A stretch of 64,000 nucleotides of DNA, from assembly GCF_003946515.1 (NCBI RefSeq), contig NZ_RHOM01000002.1:97058-161057 (forward strand), read 5' to 3'. This DNA is from Companilactobacillus zhongbaensis (GTDB lineage: Bacteria; Bacillota; Bacilli; Lactobacillales; Lactobacillaceae). Positions 1 through 9,562 of this stretch are shown here, piece by piece; position 1 is the first letter of the stretch; every line of letters starts with the position of its first letter. The notes beneath the pieces were generated by a model that was not told where the DNA came from, did no database searches, and worked only from the letters and a program-made list of their open reading frames with translations. Made by a program: the position numbers and the translations under genes.

Positions 1-1
1 C

Positions 2-1447
2 ATGTCCGGGGCAAAACCAGTCTACGTGCCAACTGACCGCAATCCATTAGGTCTGATCGGTGAAATGGATCCCGACTTTTTAAATGAGGACGTCATTCGT
101 CAAGAAATTGCCAAAGTCGATCCTGAAAAGGCTAAAGCCAAACGTCCATTCCGTCTAGCTGTTTTGCAGCTAGAAACATATGACGGGGTATTTTATGATG
201 TAAAGTGGTTGATCGATAGGATCGGTAAACTTTGCGACTACATCTTGTTTGACTGCGCTTGGGGTGGATTCGAGCAATTTGTACCGATCATGCAGCATTT
301 GTCGCCGTTGTCATATGAATACGGCCCGGATGATCCCGGTATCTTAGTGACCCAATCGTTGCACAAACAACAAGCCGGTTTAGCGCAAACTTCGCAGATC
401 TTGAAAAAAGATGCTCATCTCAAAGGTCAAGAACGTTATGTGGACCACAAGCACTTCAATAATGCCTATCTGAAATTTGTCACCTCGAGTTATTCTTATT
501 CGATCTATGCTTCACTGACTGTCAATGCCTACGTTACCGCAGGACAAGGCAATATAAATTGGTGGGATAAGACTTTGCGGATGGGGATCGAATTCAGAAA
601 ACAGCTGCTGAAACGATCACAACTCTTCAAACCACTAGTCCCAACGGATTTTGCCGAGATATCGACCGATAACTTAGCTAATAATAGTAAGTATTGGACA
701 CTCGATCATAACGAGGATTGGCTCGGATTCAATAAAATGGCGCCGGGACAAGCAATGTTTGATCCACTAAAGATCACTATTACGACCCCAGGGATCGACA
801 TCAAACATCAACAATATGAAAAAACAGGTATCCCAGGTCCAGTCGTAGCCGAATTTTTAATGGAGCAACAGATCATTCGGGCTAAAGATGATCTTAATTC
901 CTTGCTATTTTTACTGACACCAGGAGATTCACAGGCAGAAATGGATCGATTGTTGGAGACGTTATTAAGATTTGAAGATCATTATTTAAATGATGATCCA
1001 CTAGTTGATGTTTTACCAGAATTAGTTAAGGTTCACCCCAAGCGTTATGAAGGGTATACTTTAAAACAGTTGTGCCAAGAAATGCATCAGTATTATGCTG
1101 ACAATCAAACGTTCAGCTTGCAAAAGCAGCTTTTTGAAAAAGCCGACATGCAATCATATGAGATGACGCCTAAACAAGCTGACACTAAGTTCATGCGCAA
1201 TCAAAGTAAACTAGTCGACTTGAAAAATATTGTCGGACAAACAGCGATGGAAGGAGCACTTCCTTATCCACCAGGAGTCTTCATCGTTGCTCCCGGAGAA
1301 AAGTGGCAGTCGATCGATCAAAAATATTTTGAAGTTTTAGTTGGTGCCATCGAACGTTTCCCAGGATTTGTACCAGAGATCCAAGGAGTATATTGGCAAA
1401 CAGACAATGAGGGACACATTTCAGTTCAAGCAGAAGTTTTAAAATAA
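2..1447 (+). CDS. Ornithine decarboxylase, 3' part (5' end outside window)
   Basis: PLP-dependent decarboxylase of the Orn/Lys/Arg family, which converts ornithine to putrescine with CO2 release; in lactobacilli it works with an ornithine/putrescine antiporter in acid tolerance. The visible 481 residues contain the cofactor-binding segment with FDCAWGGF (Asp about 84) and the Schiff-base lysine in SLHKQQAG (Lys about 122), followed by the family's large C-terminal domain. Full-length enzymes are about 700-750 residues, so roughly the first third is missing and the first ATG here is internal. Ornithine rather than lysine specificity is a family-resemblance judgement. The next gene starts 15 bases downstream, suggesting cotranscription. 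Confidence 0.88.
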   Translation: MSGAKPVYVPTDRNPLGLIGEMDPDFLNEDVIRQEIAKVDPEKAKAKRPFRLAVLQLETYDGVFYDVKWLIDRIGKLCDYILFDCAWGGFEQFVPIMQHLSPLSYEYGPDDPGILVTQSLHKQQAGLAQTSQILKKDAHLKGQERYVDHKHFNNAYLKFVTSSYSYSIYASLTVNAYVTAGQGNINWWDKTLRMGIEFRKQLLKRSQLFKPLVPTDFAEISTDNLANNSKYWTLDHNEDWLGFNKMAPGQAMFDPLKITITTPGIDIKHQQYEKTGIPGPVVAEFLMEQQIIRAKDDLNSLLFLLTPGDSQAEMDRLLETLLRFEDHYLNDDPLVDVLPELVKVHPKRYEGYTLKQLCQEMHQYYADNQTFSLQKQLFEKADMQSYEMTPKQADTKFMRNQSKLVDLKNIVGQTAMEGALPYPPGVFIVAPGEKWQSIDQKYFEVLVGAIERFPGFVPEIQGVYWQTDNEGHISVQAEVLK

Positions 1448-1462
1448 GAGGAGGAATTACAC

Positions 1463-2728
1463 ATGGCCTTGTCATGGAAAGAAAATTTACCAGAAGAATT
1501 AAGTCAAAAAGTAGCAAAAGTTGAAAAAATGATTCAACCTAAGATCGATGAGATCGACGAACAAGTTTTATATACGCAACAACGTGTCTTAGATTTGTTT
1601 AGAGAAAACCAAGTTGGTGAAGAAGACCTAGTTTCTTCAACCGGATACGGATACGATGATATCGGCCGTGATAAGATCGAAAAAATTTACGCCGGATATT
1701 TCAAAACTGACGACGCCTTAGTTCGACCACAGTTTGCCTCAGGTACCCATGCTATCTCGACAGCCTTGTTCAGCATGTTGCGTCCGGATGATACTTTGTA
1801 TTATTTGACGGGAACACCTTATGACACGATCCAAGAAGTCATCGGTATCGCCGGCAACAACCAAGGAACGATGACCGACTACGGTATCAAGTTTAGAACT
1901 GACGAATTAAAAGAGGACGGTTCTGTTGATTATCAGGCCGCTAAAAAGTCATTATCAGAAGACAAATCGATCAAAGTTGTAGCCATTCAAAGATCACGTG
2001 GTTATGCTGTCAGAGACAGTTTCACAGTTGAAAAAATCGTCGAAATGATCAAGTTTGTTAAAAAGATAAATCCTAACGTCAACATTTTTGTCGATAACTG
2101 TTATGGCGAATTTTCCGAAATGGAAGAACCTACTTTTTACGGGGCCGATATCATGGCTGGTTCACTATACAAAAATGCCGGTGCTGGTATCGTCAAGAGT
2201 GGTGCCTACATCGTCGGAAGATCTGACTTGATCAATGGGGCGGGTTCTAGACTAACTGTTCCTGGTGCTGGAAAGGGTGAAGGGGCAACTTGGGGATACA
2301 TGCGCGACTTTTACCAAGGCTTCTTCTTAGCTCCACATACTACTGGTGAAGCATTGAAGGGAACTGTCTTTACAGCAGCCTTGTGCGAAGAAATGGGGAT
2401 GACTGTTTCTCCAAAATGGGATGCTCCTAGAACGGATATCGTTCAAACTGTCAACTTTGGGAAACCAGATCCAATGATCAAGTTTTGTGCTGCCATCCAA
2501 CATTATTCACCAATGAACTCCTTCGTTGACCCAATTCCTAGTCATCAAGACGGCTACGAAGATGAAGTCATCATGGCTTCCGGAAGTTTTACTGAAGGAT
2601 CAACTATCGAGTTATCATCAGATGGTCCTATCAGACCACCTTATTCACTTTACATTCAAGGTGGACTATCTTACGCTCACGTAAAAATTGCGATAACTAG
2701 AGCGGTAAACGACACTTTCTACAAATAA
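1463..2728 (+). CDS. PLP-dependent methionine gamma-lyase / YnbB-type (aluminium resistance family) protein
   Basis: Fold-type I PLP enzyme of the Cys/Met metabolism superfamily, 421 residues, the usual length for the YnbB/aluminium-resistance family. Visible landmarks are the substrate and phosphate region around ASGTHAIS (92-99), the cofactor Asp in DNCYGEF (211-217) and the likely Schiff-base lysine in GSLYKNAG (Lys about 237). Its substrate is not certain; family members are annotated as methionine gamma-lyase or cystathionine beta-lyase-like. The start has GAGGAGG upstream. It follows the decarboxylase closely and ends at a strong bidirectional terminator. Confidence 0.85.
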   Translation: MALSWKENLPEELSQKVAKVEKMIQPKIDEIDEQVLYTQQRVLDLFRENQVGEEDLVSSTGYGYDDIGRDKIEKIYAGYFKTDDALVRPQFASGTHAISTALFSMLRPDDTLYYLTGTPYDTIQEVIGIAGNNQGTMTDYGIKFRTDELKEDGSVDYQAAKKSLSEDKSIKVVAIQRSRGYAVRDSFTVEKIVEMIKFVKKINPNVNIFVDNCYGEFSEMEEPTFYGADIMAGSLYKNAGAGIVKSGAYIVGRSDLINGAGSRLTVPGAGKGEGATWGYMRDFYQGFFLAPHTTGEALKGTVFTAALCEEMGMTVSPKWDAPRTDIVQTVNFGKPDPMIKFCAAIQHYSPMNSFVDPIPSHQDGYEDEVIMASGSFTEGSTIELSSDGPIRPPYSLYIQGGLSYAHVKIAITRAVNDTFYK

Positions 2729-2740
2729 AATAAGCAAGCA

Positions 2741-2790
2741 AAAAGCTATGGTATCAAGAGTATGAACTCTTAACACCATAGCTTTTTTTA
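2741..2790. terminator. Bidirectional intrinsic terminator
   Basis: A 12-bp perfect stem (AAAAGCTATGGT at 2741 with ACCATAGCTTTT at 2775) carries a second inner stem (AAGAGT/ACTCTT) and T runs on both strands. It serves the decarboxylase/lyase unit on plus and the permease on minus. Confidence 0.85.
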
Positions 2791-4176
2791 ATCCATATTT
2801 AAAAAGTCTCTTGATAAATTACTGTGTCTCTTACTTAAGAAGAACAAGCCACTGAACCAAACCAAGGCGAAAATCAAAGATATCAACGTGCTCTTTTCAA
2901 AGACCATCATCACGGCTACAATTGCAAAGAAAACTAACACGATATAGTCGCTGACGGGTGAGAAAGGCATTTTAAAGAAAGTATTTTTGGGATGTTTCTT
3001 CCGAAATTTCAAGTGAGCTAAGATAATAGTTCCCCAGATGAATAAGAAACTAGTAGTTGCAACACCAGTGATCAGTGAGAAAACATCGTTTGGCATAATG
3101 ATGTTCAACAAGGTCGAGAGAGCAATCAAGATCGATGAGAGCAAAATTGCCATTGATGGCACGTGATGGATCGATAATTTGCTGATCTTATTAACTCGAG
3201 GGCTCTTTGACTGACTGGTCAATTCAGACAACATACGACCAGTGGTGAAGAGGGCGCTGTTACATGAAGAGGCAGCTGCAGTGATGACAACGAAGTTGAC
3301 GATGTCAGCTGCACCTTGGATTCCTAGTTCCTTAAAGACCATAACGAATGGACTAGATGAAGGATCCAGACCGGTCCAAGGGAAGATGCTCATGATAACA
3401 GCTAAAGATCCAATGTAGAAAATCAATATCCGTAAAGGAATACTGTTGATAGCTTTAGGCATGATTTTTTTTGGATCTTGGACTTCAGCAGCAGTCATAC
3501 CGATCATCTCAATACCGACAAAGGCGAAAACAACCATAGGTAATGACATGAAAAATCCTTGCCAGCCGCGAGCGAAGAAGCCACCGTCTTGAATTAGATT
3601 TGCAGGAGTAGCCACTCCTGCGGAAGTCTTGTATCTAAAAATTATCAAGAATATACCCACAACGATCAAAGCTAAGATGGCAAAAACTTTGATCAAAGCG
3701 AACCAGAATTCTACTTCACCAAAAGCTTTCACGGTGATCAAATTAATACAAACAAGAATAATCAACGTGATTAATCCTGGTACCCATTGGGGCAAGTTTG
3801 GTATCCACAATTTGATATAAACCCCGATGGCGGTAAGTTCAGCCATTGCAATGGCAATCCAACTAGCCCAATAGGACCAACCAATGACAAACGCGGTTCG
3901 CTTGCCTAAATAATCATAAATAGTTTCGACAAAAGAATGATATTTCAAATCGGATAAAAGTAGTTCCCCGAGTGCTCGCATGATCCAGAAACAGATAATA
4001 CCAGTTAGTAAATATGCTAACAATATTGCTGGTCCTGCTAAGTGAATCGATTTACCGGCACCAAGGAAGAGACCAGTACCAATGGCACCACCGATAGCAA
4101 TCATCTCAACTTGTCTACCAGTTAAACTTCTGGATAACTCATTTTTTCCAGATGAGATTGTTTCTTCTTCTTCCAT
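2788..4176 (-). CDS. APC-family amino acid permease
   Basis: Twelve-helix amino acid/proton symporter of the amino acid transporter (AAT) group, 462 residues. The N-terminal signature around LTGRQVEMIAIGGAIGTGLF is typical of AAT-type permeases (GABA, aromatic amino acid, D-Ala/D-Ser/Gly carriers). The hydrophobic segments are evenly spread, with the conserved FVGIEMIGMTAAEVQDP region around residue 215-235. The substrate cannot be assigned from sequence. It is a single gene transcribed convergently to the lyase and shares its terminator. The 336-base gap upstream (4177-4512) holds no gene. Confidence 0.88.
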   Translation of the reverse strand: MEEEETISSGKNELSRSLTGRQVEMIAIGGAIGTGLFLGAGKSIHLAGPAILLAYLLTGIICFWIMRALGELLLSDLKYHSFVETIYDYLGKRTAFVIGWSYWASWIAIAMAELTAIGVYIKLWIPNLPQWVPGLITLIILVCINLITVKAFGEVEFWFALIKVFAILALIVVGIFLIIFRYKTSAGVATPANLIQDGGFFARGWQGFFMSLPMVVFAFVGIEMIGMTAAEVQDPKKIMPKAINSIPLRILIFYIGSLAVIMSIFPWTGLDPSSSPFVMVFKELGIQGAADIVNFVVITAAASSCNSALFTTGRMLSELTSQSKSPRVNKISKLSIHHVPSMAILLSSILIALSTLLNIIMPNDVFSLITGVATTSFLFIWGTIILAHLKFRKKHPKNTFFKMPFSPVSDYIVLVFFAIVAVMMVFEKSTLISLIFALVWFSGLFFLSKRHSNLSRDFLNMD

Positions 4177-4512
4177 ATTCGTAACCTTCTATAATCCCAA
4201 TATTTAAAATAACTACACAAATGGCACATAGTAAATATTTGTACAAAAGCAATGTAAGTTTATAGCATGAATTAAATCTGCCATGGGGTCAGGTAGCAGC
4301 TTTATTCGTTCTTAATTATCGCAAGAAAAGAAAACAGAAATTACTCAAATATGAAAAAATGTTTTTAAAATTATAAGGATAAAAATATAAAAACAATCAG
4401 GATAAACGCTATTTATCATAAAATTATTTGAATATATTATGAAATTATAAATTTATAAATCGAATAAAAGTTGTAGTATAATTTGAACCAAAATAACTTT
4501 TGGAGGGATTAG
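4177..4512. promoter_or_regulatory. AT-rich divergent intergenic region; lectin-gene promoter candidate
   Basis: I see no coding sequence here. A TATAAT box at 4477-4482 lies 31 bases before the start codon of the lectin gene, and GGAGGG at 4502-4507 is a good ribosome binding site. The -35 match is poor. The permease promoter must also lie here but is not obvious. Confidence 0.4.
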
Positions 4513-6930
4513 ATGAACCATCTCAAACATCGTTTTGATGGCACTACCACTCGGAAAGTCCTATACTACACAGCTTTGTTAAATGTTTTTATCGTATTAC
4601 TAGTATTTTCGATTGGCAATAGTACTAAGACCGTTTTTGCTCAAGAAACCAAATTACCATTCATAGATGATGCACATTTAGGAGATTTAGAAGAAACTAC
4701 AGGTGATAAGGATGATTTACAACACGCTGTCGAAAGTGCACCAGATGGATTACCGTTGAAAGACTATTTTCAATTAGGTGAGTTTCCATCAGGACAAATA
4801 CTAAACACCGCGAAAGTTATTTCACATAAAAATAATGTTTATGATGGATCCAGTTTATTGTTAGTAAATAATTCAATCAGACAATTAGGAGCAATCTGGG
4901 GAAATCCAGACCAAGATAATTATTTTGATCCTACCTTATTTCAGACCATGTCAATGTGGGTTTACCTCGGTCACTCAAAATCTAATTTTGAACAGGGTGA
5001 TAATTCTGTAGGGGATATTCCTACACATGTAGGAGACGGTATGGCATTGGTATTTCAAAATGACCCTAGAGGTGTCGGTGCAATTTCGACGTATAAGGAA
5101 GATAAGGGAGATGAGAAAATAAGATTAGGAACCGGTGAGGCAATGGGGGTATGGGGTCCGAATTTTAACAACAAGTTATATGAAAATGGAGAAAGCTTTT
5201 CAACGAACGATGGAATTACATTGAAAAAAAAGATTGCCTCTATGGCTATCCAAAAAAGTCTGGCTTTAGAATTTGATACTTATCCCGATAACTCGGCAAA
5301 TTTTATTGATCTTAATAATTTGGGAATTTCGTTTGACATGGGTAAACAAGGACAACACATATCACTTGGTTATCCAGCAAACCCCGAAATTTATGAACCT
5401 CACTTATCTGGATATGATTCCAACCGAAGTCGAAAGTTGTACTATCGAATGGTTCACAATAGGAATACGACAGTTGATAATCAGTATTTAGCCAATGGAA
5501 ATTGGCATCACATTACAATTAAATGGAATCCGAATACAAAAAGGTTATATTGCTTTTTTGATGATCGAGATAAAAACAAAAATATACAACATGCACAGGT
5601 AACCATCAGTTCAGCAATCGATTTGAGTGTTTTTGATCTTAAAAATAGCCATAAATTACGATGGGGATTTACAGGATCGACAGGTGAATTTTCCGAGAAT
5701 AACTTGATAGTGTTTGAATCGATACCATCGTTTGTAAATGCTGAATTGAACATGCAAATTTTTGATAGATCTACTGGAACGATTGTTGGTGAAAATCTTG
5801 AAAACTCTGAGGGAAATTCCACTTTCTACCCATCTGCAAATGCGGGTGATACACTGGATTTCACTTATGACTTAAACTACCAGTCTGGTATCAAAAACTG
5901 GGACAAGATTGTTGCCAATATTAATTTGTCGTCCGAAGTGGAGTACCTATCGTCCTATGTTGACTACAATGATGGTGATCCAGTTGAGGAAGTTAAAACT
6001 AATCCTATGAGTGGGAATAAGTTTACTTATCATATTGGAAAATCACTGACTCCATCGCATAATAAAGCTACGTTGCATATAATCACAAGGGTAAAACCAG
6101 TTTCAAAAACGAATTTTGTCTCCGGACAGCTTGCAAGATTTGAAGGTGATTATTTAATAAAAGACGGAATGTCGCCTCAGTTTAGAATTGCTTCTAATGC
6201 ATTGAACATGCGAGTTGATCCGGAGCAAATAGATTATCAAGAGATGTCACAAGTTCCTGATGATTCGCTGATAAATTGTTATGTATGGAACAATAAGCCT
6301 AATAACGATCTTTCAGGAGTCTCGTTAAGTGTTAGTGTAAATGGCACATCCTTACCTAAACAAAAACTTATAAAAGAGACATCTTATTATGTTCCTACTA
6401 AGATTGCAATTCCTAAAAGCCAACTGCAAGAAGGGACAAATACGGTCGTTATTAAGACGGAAGAAACGGATGGCAGACAAACTTTTACTTGTACAAAAAC
6501 TGTTTTCATAAATGTCGGAGGAAACGTAAGAATTAGTTACCGGACCCACGATGTTAGTTTTGCAACCATTAACGGTACCAGTGGTAATAAATTAGTCCCT
6601 CGGTCAGGAATATGGAAGGTGGATGTTACAGACACCAGGAAAAGAGGCTCGGATTGGCGTGTATCTGCTCAAGCAAGTCCTTTGACTAATACTAAAACTG
6701 GCTTGCGGTTTAACGGAAAGATGGTCTTTGTTGATAAAAATAACAATCGGCACTTGTTAAATGACCAAGTTGAGGTTGGTCATGCAATAAAGGCGACTGA
6801 TAAGTCTGAAACTTGGAACCTTGTTGATCAATGGTCAAATAATCAAGGCATCCAGTTACAGACTGATAATTCAGTTGAAGAAGGGGATTACCAAGGACAA
6901 ATCTCATGGATACTAGTCAATAGTCTATAA
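4513..6930 (+). CDS. Secreted L-type lectin-like / WxL-domain surface protein
   Basis: Secreted protein of 805 residues. The signal peptide is long (hydrophobic core about 18-38, likely cut after VFA at about 43). Residues about 65-400 look like a bacterial L-type (legume-like) lectin domain, with SMWVYLG, DGMALVFQND and the NWHHITIKW strand. Beta-rich adhesin repeats follow. The last ~110 residues resemble a WxL wall-binding domain, with a first degenerate motif (WRV) and a terminal WIL motif just before the stop, as in the family. Expected role: non-covalent cell-wall attachment and glycan binding. WxL proteins are usually encoded in csc clusters with a DUF916 protein; this one stands alone. 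Lectin ligand unknown. Confidence 0.75.
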   Translation: MNHLKHRFDGTTTRKVLYYTALLNVFIVLLVFSIGNSTKTVFAQETKLPFIDDAHLGDLEETTGDKDDLQHAVESAPDGLPLKDYFQLGEFPSGQILNTAKVISHKNNVYDGSSLLLVNNSIRQLGAIWGNPDQDNYFDPTLFQTMSMWVYLGHSKSNFEQGDNSVGDIPTHVGDGMALVFQNDPRGVGAISTYKEDKGDEKIRLGTGEAMGVWGPNFNNKLYENGESFSTNDGITLKKKIASMAIQKSLALEFDTYPDNSANFIDLNNLGISFDMGKQGQHISLGYPANPEIYEPHLSGYDSNRSRKLYYRMVHNRNTTVDNQYLANGNWHHITIKWNPNTKRLYCFFDDRDKNKNIQHAQVTISSAIDLSVFDLKNSHKLRWGFTGSTGEFSENNLIVFESIPSFVNAELNMQIFDRSTGTIVGENLENSEGNSTFYPSANAGDTLDFTYDLNYQSGIKNWDKIVANINLSSEVEYLSSYVDYNDGDPVEEVKTNPMSGNKFTYHIGKSLTPSHNKATLHIITRVKPVSKTNFVSGQLARFEGDYLIKDGMSPQFRIASNALNMRVDPEQIDYQEMSQVPDDSLINCYVWNNKPNNDLSGVSLSVSVNGTSLPKQKLIKETSYYVPTKIAIPKSQLQEGTNTVVIKTEETDGRQTFTCTKTVFINVGGNVRISYRTHDVSFATINGTSGNKLVPRSGIWKVDVTDTRKRGSDWRVSAQASPLTNTKTGLRFNGKMVFVDKNNNRHLLNDQVEVGHAIKATDKSETWNLVDQWSNNQGIQLQTDNSVEEGDYQGQISWILVNSL

Positions 6931-7013
6931 TTACATTCCTCGTTAAGTAGAACCAACAACGAATGGCACTAATAAAATAGTGTTAGCATTAGTGAATTAT
7001 TTCACCAATTCTA

Positions 7014-7062
7014 TTGAATTCCAACCCAAAACCAGTTATATTTTATATAGATAGGTATCTAT
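7014..7062 (+). promoter_or_regulatory. ars promoter and ArsR operator
   Basis: A -35 TTGAAT (7014-7019) and a -10 TATATT (7037-7042) are 17 bases apart. Directly after them lies a perfect 7-bp inverted repeat ATAGATA-GG-TATCTAT (7047-7062), the expected position and form of an ArsR operator. arsD starts 47 bases later. Confidence 0.75.
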
Positions 7063-7108
7063 GTATCCTATTTGATCGGTAAATTTTTCAAAGCAAAGGG
7101 GAAGAATT

Positions 7109-7450
7109 ATGAAAAAAATAGAATTGTTCGAACCAGCTATGTGTTGTCCAACTGGAGTTTGTGGACCATCTGTCGATGAGACTTTGTTGATGATCACTAA
7201 TTCCTTTGAAGCATTACAAAAGGTGGTGGATGTTGATGCTAAACGTCACTGTCTATCAGATGAACCGGCTACTTTTTCTAAAAATCCTGATGTTTTAAAT
7301 GCCATCAAAAAAGATGGAAAAGATGCTTTGCCAATTACTATCGTTGATGGAAAGGTAGTCAAAGTGGGCGAATATCCTACCCAGGATGAATTGACTCAAT
7401 ACACTGGTGTTGTTTTTAAAAACGAAAACGCTGATGCAGTAAGTAAATAA
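7109..7450 (+). CDS. arsD: ArsD arsenic metallochaperone
   Basis: Cytosolic metallochaperone that delivers As(III)/Sb(III) to the ArsA ATPase. At 113 residues it is family length. The three metal-binding cysteines sit exactly where the family has them (Cys12, Cys13, Cys18 in MCCPTGVC). It is the first gene of arsD-arsA-arsR-arsC, 24 bases ahead of arsA, directly behind an operator/promoter. The ribosome binding site AAAGGGGAAG precedes the ATG. Confidence 0.95.
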   Translation: MKKIELFEPAMCCPTGVCGPSVDETLLMITNSFEALQKVVDVDAKRHCLSDEPATFSKNPDVLNAIKKDGKDALPITIVDGKVVKVGEYPTQDELTQYTGVVFKNENADAVSK

Positions 7451-7474
7451 TTCATCTGAAAAGGGGTGTTCAAA

Positions 7475-9202
7475 ATGGATTTATACGATCCTTCTGATCT
7501 CAATTTAACTAAGTATTTATTTTTTACTGGGAAAGGCGGGGTAGGTAAAACCTCCGTTGCTTGTGCTACTGCAATGAATATGGCTGATCGAGGCCAAAAA
7601 GTCATGTTAGTCAGCACAGATCCGGCTTCTAATTTACAAGATGTTTTCCAAATGGAACTGACGAATAAACCGACACCGATTACTGGGATCCCTAATTTGT
7701 CGGTCGCAAATTTTGATCCCGTCACAGCAGCTGCTGAATATCGTGAAGGTATCGTCGGTCCTTATCGTGGCGTCTTACCTGATAGTGCAATCGAAAATAT
7801 GGAAGAACAGTTGTCAGGGTCTTGTACCGTCGAAATTGCCTCCTTCAACGAGTTTGCCAACTTTTTGACGGATCAAACGATCGAAGAAAACTACGATCAC
7901 ATCATTTTCGATACTGCACCGACCGGTCACACTTTGCGGATGTTGCAATTACCATCGGCTTGGAATGATTATTTAGATGAAAACACGACTGGTGTTTCAT
8001 GCTTAGGCCAGCTGTCAGGTCTTGGTGATAAAAAACAAATGTATGAGCATGCTGTAGAAACGCTCAATGATGGCAAGACTACGACTATCGTCATCGTCAG
8101 TCGGCCACAGCGAGCTTCATTGATCGAATCAAAACGTGCGTATACCGAACTAGAAAAATTAAACATCGATCATCACATCTTGATCATCAACGGAATTTTG
8201 GAAGAGGCTGATGATGACGTCTCACAAGAAATTTTCCATCAACAACAATATGATCTGAAAAATATTCCAGAAATCTTGCATCACTTGAAGACTTTTTACG
8301 TTCCACTTCGTCCCTACAATGTGATGGGAGTTAAAAATATCCGTACACTGTTGAACCAGCAACAACCTAAGGTCGCTCCAATGCCTGCCGAAAAACTCGA
8401 TTTTAAAAATCTTCAAGATATCGTTGACGATTATATTAAAACTAATAAGAAAATTATCTTTACGATGGGAAAAGGCGGCGTTGGAAAAACAGCCGTGGCC
8501 ATTAAAATTGCCAAAAAATTTGTCGCAGCAGGTAAAAAGGTTCGATTAGCAACGACGGATCCGGCCGATCACATCGATCTTTATTTACCAGACAAGACTG
8601 GTATTACCGTTAGTCACATTGATGAGCAAAAAGAATTGGCAGACTATCAAAATGAGGTCATTTCTAAAGCACGTAAATCGATGGATGATGACAACCTGGA
8701 CTACGTTAAAGAAGATCTACGTTCACCTTGTACGCAAGAAATAGCGGTCTTTAGAGCTTTTGCTCGAATCGTTGATCAATCTCAAGATGAAATCGTGGTT
8801 ATCGATACTGCACCAACGGGTCATACTTTACTGTTGTTAGAGTCGACTCAAAATTATGCTCACGAGGTACAACGCTCCTCTGGCGAAGTTCCTGAATCCA
8901 TTCAAAAGCTGTTACCACGCTTGCAAGATCAACAACAAACTGAAGTTTTAACCGTGACGTTGCCAGAAACGACACCGATTTATGAATCAGTCAGGTTGAA
9001 TCAAGACCTTGATCGAGCTAAAATAGCTCATACTTGGTGGTTAGTAAACCAAAGTATGTATGCTACTCAAACGACCAATGATATTTTAAGCGTTCGAGCT
9101 AGTGAAGAGCTCGAGTGGATCGAGAAGGTCGCTGATATTTCACAAGGTAATTACGCTGTGGAACAGTGGGTACCTGACTTCGAACAAAATATGGTCCATT
9201 AA
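7475..9202 (+). CDS. arsA: ArsA arsenical pump-driving ATPase
   Basis: Soluble ATPase that energises As(III)/Sb(III) extrusion through an ArsB-type channel. It has the two homologous halves of ArsA, each with a deviant Walker A GKGGVGKT (about residues 19-26 and 332-339) and a DTAPTGHT signature. Cysteines in GSCTVE and SPCTQE are placed like the metal-site cysteines. The length of 575 residues is normal. I chose the ATG at 7475, 8 bases after AAAAGGGG, over a GTG 9 bases earlier that lies inside that ribosome binding site. No arsB or acr3 gene is present in the cluster, which leaves this ATPase without a local partner. Confidence 0.95.
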   Translation: MDLYDPSDLNLTKYLFFTGKGGVGKTSVACATAMNMADRGQKVMLVSTDPASNLQDVFQMELTNKPTPITGIPNLSVANFDPVTAAAEYREGIVGPYRGVLPDSAIENMEEQLSGSCTVEIASFNEFANFLTDQTIEENYDHIIFDTAPTGHTLRMLQLPSAWNDYLDENTTGVSCLGQLSGLGDKKQMYEHAVETLNDGKTTTIVIVSRPQRASLIESKRAYTELEKLNIDHHILIINGILEEADDDVSQEIFHQQQYDLKNIPEILHHLKTFYVPLRPYNVMGVKNIRTLLNQQQPKVAPMPAEKLDFKNLQDIVDDYIKTNKKIIFTMGKGGVGKTAVAIKIAKKFVAAGKKVRLATTDPADHIDLYLPDKTGITVSHIDEQKELADYQNEVISKARKSMDDDNLDYVKEDLRSPCTQEIAVFRAFARIVDQSQDEIVVIDTAPTGHTLLLLESTQNYAHEVQRSSGEVPESIQKLLPRLQDQQQTEVLTVTLPETTPIYESVRLNQDLDRAKIAHTWWLVNQSMYATQTTNDILSVRASEELEWIEKVADISQGNYAVEQWVPDFEQNMVH

Positions 9203-9232
9203 AATTTTTAAAAAAAAGTAGGTGGGAGAAAG

Positions 9233-9544
9233 TTGGATTATCAAAAAAATGCCAAGATGATCAAAGCCATGGCTGATGCAAACAGATTGAAAATCATTGA
9301 TATTTTGTCCTGTGGAACCATGTGTGCTTGTGAAATTTTGGAAAACTTTGATTTTACACAGCCAACTTTGTCGCACCACATGAAAGTCCTCCAAGATGCT
9401 AACATCGTTACGGCTGAAAAAAATGGCAAGTGGCAAAATTACACGCTTGATCCACAATTTGTTAAACAGTTGCCATTGTTTACTTATAATTTGTTAAAAT
9501 CAGATGAAACCTGTATTTGCCATCAAAAGAAGGCTACTAGTTAG
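9233..9544 (+). CDS. arsR: ArsR-family arsenic-responsive repressor
   Basis: Winged-helix repressor of 103 residues that would bind the palindrome before arsD and release it on As(III). It carries the metal-sensing C-x-C in the alpha-3 region (Cys31, Cys33, with Cys27 near) and the recognition helix QPTLSHHMKVL. A CIC motif at the C-terminus adds two more cysteines. The start is TTG, supported by GGTGGGAG 5 bases upstream. Being third in the operon it would be autoregulated. Confidence 0.92.
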   Translation: MDYQKNAKMIKAMADANRLKIIDILSCGTMCACEILENFDFTQPTLSHHMKVLQDANIVTAEKNGKWQNYTLDPQFVKQLPLFTYNLLKSDETCICHQKKATS

Positions 9545-9562
9545 CTAAAAATGGGAGACAAT

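Noticed and set aside
6967..6994. CACTAAT/ATTAGTG hairpin after the lectin gene as a terminator
   Set aside because: No T run follows on either strand, so termination is not supported.
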